Below are positions 9,819 through 19,572 of a stretch of DNA of 64,000 bases, one piece after another. How positions within the stretch are numbered: the first letter of the stretch is position 1; every line of letters begins with the position of its first letter. The notes below the pieces were generated by a model. That model was not told the DNA's origin, searched no databases, and saw only the letters and a program-made list of their open reading frames with translations. The stretch comes from Symbiodinium microadriaticum (lineage: Eukaryota > Sar > Dinophyceae > Suessiales > Symbiodiniaceae), in NCBI GenBank assembly GCA_001939145.1, contig LSRX01000050.1, positions 1,125,092 to 1,189,091 on the forward strand, in the 5' to 3' direction. The translations under genes and the position numbers were made by a program.

Positions 9819-10675
9819 CCTAAACCCTATAAACCGGGTCTAGGTTTACAGGGGGCCTTCGTGCGCGAGTTTCCAAACGGGAAAGGAAGGCCCAACCAGA
9901 TATATTCACATCGACCATAGGAAACGGGTTTGGGTTTTTGGGTTCAAGGTGTAGGGTTGAGTAGCACCCTCTTTGTCTTTTTCGCCCACCCTAAGCGCAA
10001 AGATGAGAGGTGTGGTCAAGTTGAAGGTGTCGGGTGCAGGGAGTTCAAGGTTCGAGAGTCGGGGAGGCTGAAAAGAAAGGGTTCACAGGTTGAGGGCTTG
10101 GGGTTTAATTAGGGTTCACAGGTTTAGGGTTTAGGGTGTAGGGTTCACATTATGTAAGCGATATCGTTAATGCTCTTAGGAAGCACTTTTGCTTCTTATC
10201 AATCAACACTCGCAGGTTTATTACGTCTCCAGGTTTTTAAAATGGCTCTATGGGCGCTCAAGATATCTATTCCTGAAGTATAGACTAGAGTTCTCAAACC
10301 TATTCAATATCTTGTGCCACCCACAATTGAAACTTCTAGATTTAGGGCGGGGGTGCCGTTCGGAAGGACAAGCAGGGCTTATGTGTTGAAAGATTTGTTG
10401 TTTCGTTCGGATCCTAGGCATAGAAGACGCTGCCTATCGAAAACCGGGTATTGAACTTTGAAGTCTAGGCAGGTGGGCTGGGGGAAGTGCTTGCAGGTCA
10501 GCAATGCTGTGCAGATATCCACTACTACTCAAGCCCATGTTGAGTTGAAGGGACAGCAACCCGCTCTGCAGGAAGCCGGGCCCCCTCGGTTGGGATCCGC
10601 CCCACTGTTTGGACCTTCTGGCGGTGGTAGTGGCTCATTTCAGCATGTTCTAGGGATTCTACCTGACTCGCACAG
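9819..10675. other. No gene recognised
   Basis: TTTAGGG units at 10123-10135. A 66-residue frame at 10189-10389 has no motif. The 10458-10757 frame overlaps the PPR piece in another frame and is rejected. Confidence 0.4.
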
Positions 10676-10822
10676 GTGGTTCCGAACGAGTTCAGCTACG
10701 CGGCCCTCATACAGGCCAGGCGGCGACGTTGTGACATGGGCTCCAGGCTCAACTTAATCTCGGAGGGTCTCATGGAGTTGCCTGGAAGGGAACTTGATGT
10801 TGGGCTGAAGATGCCGGTATAG
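10676..10822 (+). CDS. PPR-repeat exon fragment
   Basis: After a possible acceptor (CTGACTCGCACAG, ending 10675) the frame reads VVPNEFSYAALIQARRRRC and stays open to TAG at 10820. V-P-N-E-F-S-Y-x-x-L-I is the classic start of a PPR repeat (loop plus helix A). The following ~30 residues do not continue as a clear helix B, so the real exon may end earlier, near the GTTGTGAC at 10727. Likely related to the other + strand PPR chips. Confidence 0.45.
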   Translation: MVPNEFSYAALIQARRRRCDMGSRLNLISEGLMELPGRELDVGLKMPV

Positions 10823-10859
10823 CTGTACTTTGCAGTAGTATAATATGTGCGTATGTGTA

Positions 10860-11668
10860 TGTACATATATATATATATATATAAATACACATAATCTCAA
10901 ATATGGTATAAAATATTATGGTATAGTATACTATAATACAAAACAACAAAATAGAAGGTAGTATAATATAATATAACATCGCATAAGAAAATATAATATA
11001 GTAACATATCATATATTACAATACGATATATAATAACATATTAACGTAATATAAAAAATAAAACAATACAACATAATATAATATAATATAGTATAGCGCA
11101 CTGTTATGTAATATAGTAAAATATACGCTAATGCAGTTCGTGTATTATATAATGTATTTTCATCTGAATAGCATATACAAGTAACATATTCTGCAGTTGG
11201 TTACTTTAACTGTAGTCATTTCTATTACTACATATCTTGCTGCAACATATTATATCATTGTGTATTATATTTATCTACAATATATGTTGTATTACGTTAA
11301 ATGATAGCAGATTATGTTGTATTATGTATTACTATATTGTATGCTATTACAAAGTACCATACTATGTTATAGTGTATTATAGTTTTATATTCAATATTAT
11401 TTGTTCTATGTCATTGTGTTATAACCCTGGTTCTTAAATTATGTTATGTTATGTTGTAGCCCCTTACATTATGTTGCTTTATATTATCGTCTAGTATAGT
11501 AGAATATTGTAGGTTGTAGCCGAGTATAGTCTAGTATAGTCTAGTGAGTCTAGTATAGTCTAGTATTAGTCTAGTATTAGTATAGTATTAGTATAGTATA
11601 GTAAAGTATGGTATAATATAGTATAGTACAGTATAGTATAGTATAGTATAGTATAGTATAGGATAGAG
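10860..11668. repeat. AT-rich block with degenerate TAGTATAG array
   Basis: AT-rich DNA. A TATA run at 10866-10883 is followed by degenerate ATAATATA words. From about 11500 there is a clearer array of TAGTATAGTC and GTATA pentamers, cleanest at 11595-11660. Open frames here are low-complexity translations (I, Y, C) and are not genes. Confidence 0.85.
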
Positions 11669-11689
11669 ACATATTCAACCATTATATAT

Positions 11690-11824
11690 CATGTGTATAT
11701 ATATATACACATACATACATACATGTACGTGTGTATGCATGTCTGTCTGTATGTATGTTTGTGTGTGTGTATGTATGTATGTATGTATGTATGTATGTAT
11801 GTATGTATGTATGTAGGTATGTCA

Positions 11825-11872
<48 letters not shown>

Positions 11873-11938
11873 GTATATACATATATATATATATATATAG
11901 TATGTATATGTGTGTGTATATATATATATATATACACA
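11690..11938. repeat. TATG/TATA microsatellite
   Basis: TATATA, (TATG)n, (TGTATG)n and again TATATA runs. Long open frames on both strands are mirror translations of the repeat and are rejected. Confidence 0.95.
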
Positions 11939-11939
11939 A

Positions 11940-12057
11940 CATGATTTTGTGGACGCTGCGCTGCACCCTGACAAGAAGCCGCAGGCACACTGCAAAGCCC
12001 GAGACATTCCACGAGGCTGGCAGCGGTTGGGAGATGCTTGGCTGCTCCTGGTGTTCT
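11940..12057 (+). CDS. Possible DnaJ-like exon fragment
   Basis: Directly right of the microsatellite one frame reads FVDAALHPDKKPQAHCKARD and later QRLGDAWLLL. HPDK is the hallmark of the J domain (Hsp70 co-chaperones), and a following helix with (F)QRL-DAW-LL fits helix III. The upstream helices are missing, and the sequence between HPDK and QRL is only loosely J-like. TTTAGG words follow at about 12060. A short chance match cannot be excluded. Confidence 0.3.
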
Positions 12058-13384
12058 GTAGGGTTTAGGTTTTAGGTTTTAGTGTTTAGGGTTGATAGAA
12101 ACTGATTAGGGTTCAGGTCCTGTGTCTTGTTCGGTTTTGACCGGGTTTTGCCTTTTGCTTTTGCCTTCGTCCGGGTGCTTTGACGGCACGCTGACTGTCG
12201 GGAACCTCTGTGCTGTATTGCGGACAGCACCGACTCCGCCCCCGCCAAAGCAAAGTTTGATTTTGGAATATTTGTTTTTGCATGTCTACGCGCCGTGGAA
12301 ACAGATTTGTTTTTTGAACTCTCTTTTCTATGCCTCTATTCTGTCCGTCAAACATTGACAGCAAAGGAATGATACAGGTTTCTATGTGGCCATGCAAGTT
12401 CGAATTCTCCTGGGCTTTAGAGTCTGGGGTTAGACTCTTGGGTTAAGGGGTTGAGGGTCTAGGTTTGGGTGATTTTCAGGGGTTTGGGTTGAGGGCCTGA
12501 AAGGTTTTGGGTTGAGGGGTTGTAAGGGTGCAGGGGTTTGGGGCAACCATCGTAATCCCTGAACCCGCGCACCCTCAACCGTGCTGAAGCCGCTGATTCT
12601 CGGCAAGAAGCTGGGAAGCTGTACCATGATTAATGATTTTTGGCGCTGTGTACTGTGAACTCATGTGCAGCCGACGTCCACGCCGATCTCAGGACATGAA
12701 GCTCGCTCGTCTCGACATCAAGGCCACCACACCGGCTGGAGCGGACGAGATTCAGTATGTCGCACAAACCCCCAGACCCTCAAACCTTTATAGCACCCTT
12801 TAGATGTAAAGGAACCCATGAAAGCGACCCCAAACCCTTGCGTTCATCCCCAGAAGATCCTTTCATCACAAGGAATTTAGGGTTTAGGGTTTATCTAGCC
12901 CCTCCCAACACAACAGCATCACTTCGAAGAGCCAGTCCCAAATTAGTGGTTGTTCCTTACGAGTCAGCTTTCATGTTGCTGATCATTTTAACCCATGGTC
13001 CGACATGTTTCTCTTAAGGCGTACTTTGATCAGGTTTGGCCCGCCTGAAAACCACAAATTCCTACATCTAATGGGCACTTCTAAACCCGAAACGTCCTTA
13101 AGCGCTGCGGACGAAAAACTGGTATTCAGTCAAAGGCCAACCCTAAACCTAACCCTCAATTGCCAAAAGTGAACCGTTCCTACATGAGTTCAAGGACACT
13201 TCCCAGATCCCGTTTGCCCAAAGGCTGCATCCTAAGCTCCTCTGTATATGCCCAAGCCTGCACAGAACTCTACCTAAGAAAATTTTTATACTTGGCTTTC
13301 GGAGAGTAGTACTGCAGGTTTGCGCGTTAGTGGGCATAGTTGTTAGGTACTTGGACCCTAGGGAAAAGCCGACTCTAGACCCTC
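12058..13384. other. No gene recognised; possible chips
   Basis: Telomere-like words at 12060-12095 and 12877-12893. The segment 12652-12700 reads VNSCAADVHADLR in one frame, faintly PPR-like (I/V-N-x-C-A), and 12574-12625 reads NRAEAADSRQEAG. Both are too short to call. The 13149-13337 region has overlapping frames on both strands with no motif. Confidence 0.35.
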
Positions 13385-13493
13385 TCTGGGACTTTCCGAA
13401 ATTAGGGGTACCTTAATTATTTTGGGGTCCTTATAATAAGGATCCTACTATTTTTAGGGTACTATATTAGGGTCCCCTAATTCTCGGAAACCC
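13385..13493. repeat. Hairpin element, family C
   Basis: The left arm GACTTTCCGAAATTAGGGG continues TACC. The right arm contains GGTCCCCTAATTCTCGGAAA, its imperfect complement. The loop includes ATAATAAGGATCCTAC. A reverse-complement partial copy lies at 28863-28922. Confidence 0.7.
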
Positions 13494-13524
13494 CCATCTG
13501 AGTATTACAAGTTGAATCGGCTTG

Positions 13525-13611
13525 CAGGCTCCATTGTAGTTCCTTTTCGGGATTAGCTTCAAAGGATCCGAAGTATAAACCAAAAAGCGAAACTACAATT
13601 ACAGCCTATAG
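13525..13611. repeat. Hairpin element, family B-like
   Basis: CAGGCTCCATTGTAGTTCC at the left and GAAACTACAATTACAGCC at the right form an imperfect stem; the loop has AAAGGATCCGAAGTATAAAC. The loop word GATCCGAAGTATAAACC (13566-13581) reappears, with one base missing, in the 56107 copy. Confidence 0.7.
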
Positions 13612-14130
13612 TTGGCTTGTACCCAGACCCCAAATCCGACGCCATCAGCCTGACCCTGAAGGTAGAGAGCAAGGCAAACCAACAGCCCCAACTAGTCCCC
13701 GCCGTGGGCACAGGCAGCAACGCTGAAGCCGCTGCTGTCGGCCGCCGTTCAGGCGTTTAGGGTGAGGGGCTTCGGACTCGGGGGATAGGATCAAGAATTT
13801 GGAGTTAAGGGTTCAGGGATTATAAAACCCTGAGTCCTAAATGGGGTGGGGTTGATGCGTGCGCATCGCCGGGTTTTAGGGCCAAGCTTGTTGGGAGTTC
13901 CCCACTCCTAAACCCGAAACAGCAGCAGTACATGATTTACTCCAGCTTCTTTCTGCAGCAACGACAACTGCGGAACGGCCCCAGTCAGGTAGTCATGTAG
14001 TAGTTACCTAAGCAACAGCTACATCATGAAATTCCACTACGCCAGGTGGGTCCCGAGACTTTTCAATCCGCCTCCCGACTGCACTGCCTTCTTCTGGTTC
14101 GGCATGTCGGGTAAGCAATTCGTGTACCGA
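13612..14130. other. No gene recognised; one exon-like chip
   Basis: 14026-14112 reads ATMKFHYARWVPRLFNPPP-like sequence and ends at GGGTAAGC, which could be a splice donor; no family is recognised. The rest is unique. Confidence 0.3.
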
Positions 14131-14131
14131 A

Positions 14132-14165
14132 TGTGTGTGTATACATATATGTATATAATTGTATG

Positions 14166-14200
<35 letters not shown>

Positions 14201-14330
14201 ATGTATATGCACATGCACATGTGCATGTACATGTATATGTAACTGTATATGATAGACATGCATGTATGTATGTATGTATGTATGTATGTATGTATGTGTA
14301 TATGTATGTATGTGTATATGTATGTATGTG

Positions 14331-14362
<32 letters not shown>

Positions 14363-14465
14363 TGTATGTTTGTATGTATGTATGTATGCATGTATGTATG
14401 TATGTGTGTATATATATATATTCCTTTTCTATGTTAGATGTCTTATATGTGTGCGTGTATACATC

Positions 14466-14500
<35 letters not shown>
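14132..14500. repeat. TATG/TATA microsatellite
   Basis: Alternating TATATA and TATG arrays, 14132-14437, and a second TATATA run at 14468-14498. Frames up to 192 residues across it are repeat translations (MYVCMYVC / HTYIHTYI). Confidence 0.95.
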
Positions 14501-14589
14501 TGTGCGGTACTGGGTCTGAGAGGAGAATCCGCAGGAACTGCGCAAGTCTGGAACGGACTTCTATAAGCTGGGAGCCGTCCATCCGCACA

Positions 14590-14684
14590 GCCCCAAACCC
14601 CTAAACCCCTAAACCCCTAAACCCTAAACCCTTAAACCCTTAAACCCCTAAACCCCTAAACCCCTAAACCCTAAAGGCTATTCT
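14590..14684. repeat. CCCCTAAA/CCCTAAA array
   Basis: Clean tandem CCCCTAAA and CCCTAAA units on the + strand, followed after about 50 bp of unique sequence by an inverted TTTAGGG tract. Confidence 0.92.
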
Positions 14685-14707
14685 CCAGACTGAAAGCTAC
14701 TTTGCAG

Positions 14708-15022
14708 AGTTCTTCATCTTTGGGTTCAGGGGTTTAGGGTTAGGGTTTAGGGATTTAGGGTTTAGGGTCTAGGGATTTTGGGTTAGGGTTTAGGGATTAG
14801 GGATTTAGGGATTTAGGGTTTAGGGATTTAGGGTTCGGGGTTTAGGGATTTAGCATTAGGGTTCAGGGTTTACAGTAGGGTTTATAGGGATCCGTGCTCT
14901 CGTGTCCACCGATCGCGTTAACCTTTGTTTGCGTAGGCTCGAACAGTGGTTTAGGGTTTAGTTTAGGGCTTTAGGGATTTAGAGTTTAGGGCTTTAGGGG
15001 GTTAGGGTTTAGGGTTTAGGGA
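14708..15022. repeat. TTTAGGG-orientation array
   Basis: TTTAGGG, TTTAGGGA and TTAGGG units, broken once at about 14880-14945 by a unique stretch. Inverted relative to 14590-14684. Confidence 0.9.
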
Positions 15023-15284
15023 ATGCGTGGGGGAGCAGGTTCGAAGTTCGGGTCACAGACTGAAATTCTGACGGAGTCTCTTCTGGAGCAACTTAGTGCT
15101 GAAGGAAATATCCTGACAGCCAGAAGATCCTTCATGCAGTTCATGGGCTGTTTAGCCTCAAAGAGCACTGAGGATGCTGCGCCGCCGTTGTGCCTTTTTG
15201 GGGTTTAGGGTTTACGGTTAGATAGAGATGGGAGCACGCTAGAACCAGTGAAGCTTTTCAGCCCCAAATCTGCATCCAAATCCT
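15023..15284. other. Short open segment, unassigned
   Basis: A 61-residue + frame at 15023-15208 reads in part SQTEILTESLLEQLSAEGN. It lies between TTTAGGG units on both sides and shows no known motif. Possibly an exon. Confidence 0.25.
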
Positions 15285-15388
15285 ACCTATAGTCTCCATT
15301 GTAGTTTCCTTTTTTGGTTTAACCAAATCTATATATTCAGGATCCTAAACGGTAACCCCAAAAAGGAACTACAATGGAGACGATAGGT
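15285..15388. repeat. Hairpin element, family B
   Basis: Near-identical in plan and much of its sequence to 2627-2729: left ACCTATAGTCTCCATTGTAG, loop TATATATTCAGGATCCTAAA, right GGAACTACAATGGAGACGAT then AGGT. One arm base differs (GACGATAGG vs GACTATAGG). Confidence 0.8.
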
Positions 15389-15823
15389 GAACCCTAAACC
15401 CTATTTAAGACCAAGCTCTGTGGCTCCCCAGGACCGAACTTCCGGTGCTGGGATACTAAAAACTGTCTCCATGAGGGTTTAGGGTTTAGGGTTTAGGGCG
15501 TCTCCGATATGTCCAGTCCTTCCGAGCTGTCCCGGAGTTTTCATAGAAAAAGATCCCAGCAATCGGAGCCTCACGCTCCGAGAGTTGGAACAACCCTAAG
15601 CCCCCCGACATCCATGAAGCCCTTTGAGAGCCGTCGGTGACGAGCCGAAAGTCTGCAGGTCTAGTAGAATAGATTTATGCCATGAGGACATCAGAGAATA
15701 GCCTTTTCTAACCCGCAACGCCAAAGCCTCATAAGTACCCTATAAATAACCAAGCCCCGAACGTGAACCCCAACCTACACCCCAAACCCCAAGACCTAAA
15801 CCCCCCAACCCTTAAGGTATCCT
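15389..15823. other. No gene recognised
   Basis: TTTAGGG units at 15476-15498 and C-rich units at 15780-15812 flank unique sequence without a recognised motif. Confidence 0.45.
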
Positions 15824-15934
15824 GCAACGGAACGCTTGAAAGGAGCCCTTCTTGAGACTTATGGGCAGGTCTTCGAAGGCTTTCTGCAAGGAGGGCTACC
15901 CGTCGACGAGGCATCGAGCTCTCTTTCTTTGTAA
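15824..15934 (+). CDS. Unassigned exon-like chip
   Basis: Directly after C-rich telomere-like words, one frame reads ATERLKGALLETYGQVFEGF then LQGGLPVDEASS and stays open to TAA at 15932. Composition and GC content are coding-like. A GTAACT near 15931 could be a donor. No family recognised. Confidence 0.3.
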   Translation, partial: ATERLKGALLETYGQVFEGFLQGGLPVDEASSSLSL

Positions 15935-17322
15935 CTACTGGATTTGGGGGGTTTGGTCTTTAGGGCTTGCAAGGTTTAGCTCGGGTTTGGAGTTTAGGGT
16001 TTTTGTGGTTTAGGGTTTTGGTGTTTAGGGTTCAGGGTTTGGTGTTTCAGGGTTTGTGGTGGTTGGCTCTCTGCGCTTATTCGTGGGTCTTTTGCCCGAA
16101 GACGGCACGTGCACAACTTGAAATTATTTTAGGGTCTAACGCCTATGCAGAGTACCTTGGATCCTACCGGTTCTGCTCGTGTGATTCTCGTGTTTAGGGT
16201 TTATGGTTTAGGGGTTTGGGGTCTAGGGTGTTGTTGGTGTTTGGCTTTGTCTTTTTGCCGTTCGCAGAGGAGGCTGCCGAAACGCAAGTCCTGGGCACTA
16301 AATTCCTGAGGCCTTTACCCTAACAGACGCTTAGAGGCTTACAGCTGCTTTGTGCCACTAATCAAGTCTGCAGCTCACAGGTTTCGCGTTGGCTCCTTCC
16401 CCATGAAGCTTTTCCGAACCCCCCATTTTTCTCCAGAAGCCGAAAAGCAGCACTACGTTTCTAATCATATATGTTATATACCCAGGTACCTGGAGCCCTA
16501 AACCCTAAGCCCCAAAACCCTCAACTCCAGCGATAGACTTGGTAAAAATCAGACCCTTTTGGAGGGTTTCGGCTGATGGAATTTGCAGCGAGGCTGCGCG
16601 CTACTTAGTCTAGGGCCTTTGTTTGGGGCTCAGTGTTTAGGCTTTAGCGTTTGCTCGGGGTTGAGGGCAATCGAGCGCAGTGTAAACTCCTGAAGCCCCG
16701 AATTGGGGGCTTGGTTGTCGGTTAAGGTTAGTGAAAGGTCTTGAATAAACCAGGGACATGGGACATAATTTAGCGACACTTTCCCTGATAAATCTGTTTG
16801 TAGTAGACAGAAGCCCAAGAAGAGGCCAGCCTAAGCTCTAGTCTTCCTATGTTGTGTTTATTGTCAGGGTTTAGGGTTTTGGCGTGCTTTGTCAGGCGAT
16901 GCAATGTCGAGCCATCAACATCTTGGGTGTTAAGACGGCTCGTGGCCTGCTGACGAAGCAGCGGGCTGAGAAAAGGCGGTCTTGACGCGAAGGGGGGGCA
17001 GGGTTTTCGCGTACAGACGCTGTGCGAAACCAGGGTCATTCTACAGTGTTCGTTTGGCAAGTTTGAGGTTTGAGAGGGGCCTTCCACTGTTCTCGGAGAA
17101 GTATTTTTGGGTTTGGGGCTGGGGCGGGGCTTTAGGTTTGAGAGGTCCGGGCCAAAGACCTTAAAGCTAAACTGCTGCTCTGCCGAGGTATGGCCGCCTG
17201 CGGAATCAGCCGCCTGCTGCCTGAGTGTCTGGCAAGTGACTGCTGCGGTCACGGCTCGAAAAGGTTTGGTCCGGTCATTGCGATGGCGACAGGTGCAGTA
17301 GCAGGAACAGAGCAGTGTGTAA
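15935..17322. other. No gene recognised
   Basis: G/T-rich telomere-like words at 15976-16060 and 16193-16230; C-rich words at 16495-16525; TTTAGGG at 16866-16876. Frames on both strands at 16770-17363 overlap one another and the transposon end, and none has a motif. Confidence 0.45.
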
Positions 17323-17330
17323 TAATTATA
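17323..17330. repeat. Target-site duplication, left copy
   Basis: TAATTATA directly outside the left terminal inverted repeat; the same 8 bp in the same orientation is at 18911-18918. An 8-bp duplication is expected for Merlin/IS1595-type insertions. Confidence 0.8.
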
Positions 17331-17358
17331 CGCCGCCCCCCCCCTATTTGCCCGCACC
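17331..17358 (+). repeat. Left terminal inverted repeat
   Basis: CGCCG followed by nine C, then TATTTGCCCGCACC. The complement of 18883-18910 reads CCCTCA, eight C, TATTTGCCCACAGC. Of the first 29 positions, 23 match, including a 17-bp perfect core of C(8)TATTTGCCC. Confidence 0.8.
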
Positions 17359-17400
17359 CACATGCGAACTTGCTTTTTGTTCGGCAGTCAGACTTGAAGC

Positions 17401-18720
17401 TCACTCCAGGATCCACTCGCATTTCTCATGCAAGAAGGCATCCTTGGGGGACATCTGGACTATGCCTTTCGAACAGTCCAACCTATACTCCTTCAAAGCT
17501 GCCAGAACTCGATCAAGGCCACACTGCCTATGCAGTGCAGCTGCAGCCATGGCCTGCACATTTTTCTGCAAACCCTTGGAACGAGTTCTTCCCAAATTCC
17601 CCATTCGTCGCATCACTTTCTTGATGCACCCCACTGTGTTTTCGGCAGAGTTGTCACCAGCAGCTACTTTAAAGTAAAGCTTAGTCTGAGCAACTGCAGG
17701 TTCTTTGGAGCCCCGGCTCTTGCACTTCTTCTCCATCATTTGCCTCGTCCTAGCATCCAAGCTGCTCTTCAAGACTCTTGTAACGGGTGTGAACACTTTC
17801 TTCATGTGGTTGACCCCATGCAAACTCGACTTGCCAGCATCACGAAGTGCTCCATGAAATGCCCGACCGCCATCTGGAGCTCCCAAAGTGCCTGCACCCA
17901 TGGCATCTTTGATGGGCTGATCCACTTCAGCCCTGGACTCGGCTCCCATGCCTCTGCCAGGCTTGGACACAGTGTTCGGCAATGCTTTGGCGATCCACTG
18001 CTTGGTGAATCTTCCTTTCAAGACCAGTGTCCGGCCCAGATGAATTTTCTGCGATGGAGTCTTGGCAACACCCATTCGACCAGAATCCGGCTCCACGATT
18101 TCGTCCTTGAACTGCACACTTCGGCTATATTTTGTTTCAGCATATGCCAAGGCAACCTTAATCTTCGTGTAGAAGTCGTCCACCTTGTGCTCTACTGAAG
18201 AAAGCGACTGTCCTGGCATACGCAACATTTGTATGGCTGAGTCGTTGCTAAGCTTGGCTCCGACAGTAAAGCATGTGCGAAGAAGCATGGCATAGTCGAT
18301 GTCTGTGCCATTCGATGCAAATCCAAACAGTGGCGTGAAAGCAACTCGTGGCGCAGTCAAACGTGGTCGTTGGGAGCAGGAGCGATTTTGACATCGAAAA
18401 ACAGACCCATTCTTTTGCATGTCCTTCTTGCATTTCCAGCAGACAAAGCTCATGGACTTGGAAGTGGGACATACACCAGCCTTCGTGAGAAAAGCAAGAG
18501 CTTTCTTCTGACTCATTGAATGGACTTCCTGATATGTCATCTGGTCGAGGCCCCTTAGAGTGTTGCTACTCCTGCGAGGTGTCTTGGGTGTACCACTGTA
18601 TGCCAATCCAAGATCAGTCTTGAATGCCGCATTAGTCTTCTGCTTATTGCCATAGGGCGCCTGGCTATCCTTCAAGACAGCAGGCCTTCGCAACTTTGCC
18701 TTCGTAGCAATTTTCCCCAT
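17401..18720 (-). CDS. ISXO2-like (Merlin/IS1595) DDE transposase
   Basis: An uninterrupted 439-residue protein (ATG at 18720, TGA at 17401) expected to cut and paste the surrounding element. Residues 94-115 form a zinc ribbon (CWKC...C....C: C94, C97, C110, C115), the usual N-terminal DNA-binding module of this family. Candidate catalytic residues are D212 in VEPDSG, D283 in APDGGRAF and E360 in DNSAENTVG. The stretch DAGKSSLHGVNH (294-305) matches the family's H..VNH motif, and IKKVMRRMGNLGR follows the last motif as expected. The N-terminus is basic. The assignment rests on motif order plus the terminal repeats and 8-bp duplication; exact placement of the third acidic residue is uncertain. 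GC is lower than in the neighbouring retroelement. Confidence 0.72.
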   Translation of the reverse strand: MGKIATKAKLRRPAVLKDSQAPYGNKQKTNAAFKTDLGLAYSGTPKTPRRSSNTLRGLDQMTYQEVHSMSQKKALAFLTKAGVCPTSKSMSFVCWKCKKDMQKNGSVFRCQNRSCSQRPRLTAPRVAFTPLFGFASNGTDIDYAMLLRTCFTVGAKLSNDSAIQMLRMPGQSLSSVEHKVDDFYTKIKVALAYAETKYSRSVQFKDEIVEPDSGRMGVAKTPSQKIHLGRTLVLKGRFTKQWIAKALPNTVSKPGRGMGAESRAEVDQPIKDAMGAGTLGAPDGGRAFHGALRDAGKSSLHGVNHMKKVFTPVTRVLKSSLDARTRQMMEKKCKSRGSKEPAVAQTKLYFKVAAGDNSAENTVGCIKKVMRRMGNLGRTRSKGLQKNVQAMAAAALHRQCGLDRVLAALKEYRLDCSKGIVQMSPKDAFLHEKCEWILE

Positions 18721-18754
18721 TGCTGCGAGATATAAAGTAATATAAAGTTATTTA

Positions 18755-18833
18755 TATGTAGAGAGGCATATATATATATATACATATATACATGTATGTA
18801 TATATGTATGTATATATATATATACACATGTGT
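18755..18833. repeat. TATA/TATG microsatellite inside the transposon
   Basis: TATATA and GTATG runs between the transposase start codon and the right terminal repeat, likely expanded after insertion. It may sit in the promoter region of the transposase gene. Confidence 0.85.
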
Positions 18834-18882
18834 AGTGGCATAACCCCGCCCTTGAACAAGAAAGCGTTGGAGACAGCTTAGG

Positions 18883-18910
18883 GCTGTGGGCAAATAGGGG
18901 GGGGTGAGGG
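18883..18910 (-). repeat. Right terminal inverted repeat
   Basis: Reads GCTGTGGGCAAATA, eight G, TGAGGG on the + strand; it is the imperfect complement of 17331-17358. Confidence 0.8.
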
Positions 18911-18918
18911 TAATTATA
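18911..18918. repeat. Target-site duplication, right copy
   Basis: TAATTATA, same sequence and orientation as 17323-17330. Confidence 0.8.
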
Positions 18919-19125
18919 GGTGCTGGTGCTGGCGCGCTGCCACTGAACCTGCCGCTGCCCGTGATGGTGCTGGTTGTTACTTGATGTTGCCATTGTTACT
19001 TGCTTTGTCAGTTGTGATGGCGGTGCTGCTGCATTTGTGGCTGCGGCCGTGGTCGTGGTCGCCGGTCGTGAGTCGGTCGTAGGTCGTGGTCGCGGCTGTT
19101 GCTGATGGTGTTGTCGCAGGCCTAC
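18919..19125. repeat. Degenerate GGTGCT / GGTCGT simple repeat
   Basis: Irregular array of GGTGCTGG, GTTACTTG and GTCGTGGTCG words immediately outside the transposon. Non-coding by appearance. Confidence 0.7.
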
Positions 19126-19572
19126 TCTATGCTTTGGTACACGGACGTGTCAGTATATGCACAGGTGTTTGAAGATAGTCCCCATGCATGCCTGCACGCA
19201 TACCGAAAGTGGACACGTTTGCCTTACTGCATGAGAGAGCCAAAAGACCCGTAAACCTAGACCCTGGACCCTTACACCGGCATAAGGAACTTACCATCAA
19301 CAGACACATGGTGGACAGCATGCCAAGGCCAGCTTACATGAACCCAACAAAACGGCCCACAAAATCTCAAAACCCTGAATGCTATCCCCCGAACACCCTC
19401 CTGTAAGTGCCCCCCTATAAACCCGGAACCCTAAGGCCTCCAAAGCCCAAAAAACCGTATGCCCAAAACCCTGGAAGGCCTTTACCCCTTGTGCCCTAAA
19501 GCCTTCTTTGAGTGCCCCTTGAGCCCTTTAGAGAAGACCTTTAGTAACCTTCAAAGGAGCCTGAAACCCTAG
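19126..19572. other. Unique and C-rich flank of the retrotransposon
   Basis: Unique sequence, then scattered CCCTAAAG/AACCCTAG-type words up to the insertion point. No gene recognised. The final CTAG (19569-19572) is the left copy of the candidate target duplication. Confidence 0.6.

Larger units (their letters stand above)
17331..18910 (-). mobile_element. Merlin/IS1595-like DNA transposon, complete
   Basis: A 1580-bp element bounded by ~28-bp imperfect inverted repeats and flanked by 8-bp TAATTATA direct repeats. It holds a single minus-strand transposase gene (17401-18720), with 42 bp between the stop codon and the left repeat and 162 bp between the left edge of the right repeat and the start codon. 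A TATA/TATG microsatellite has grown between the start codon and the right repeat. The intact frame and matching ends suggest a fairly young insertion. It inserted about 0.7 kb from the later copia-like element. Confidence 0.78.

Noticed and set aside
11682..12075. Overlapping frames of Tyr/Val/Cys/Met or His/Thr/Ile repeats
   Set aside because: Products of the TATG/TATA microsatellite read on either strand.
14008..14604. Frames up to 192 residues over the second TATG microsatellite
   Set aside because: Repeat translations without any domain.
17428..18198. 256-residue + frame opposite the transposase
   Set aside because: Antisense shadow; the minus frame has the zinc ribbon and DDE motifs and fits the terminal repeats.
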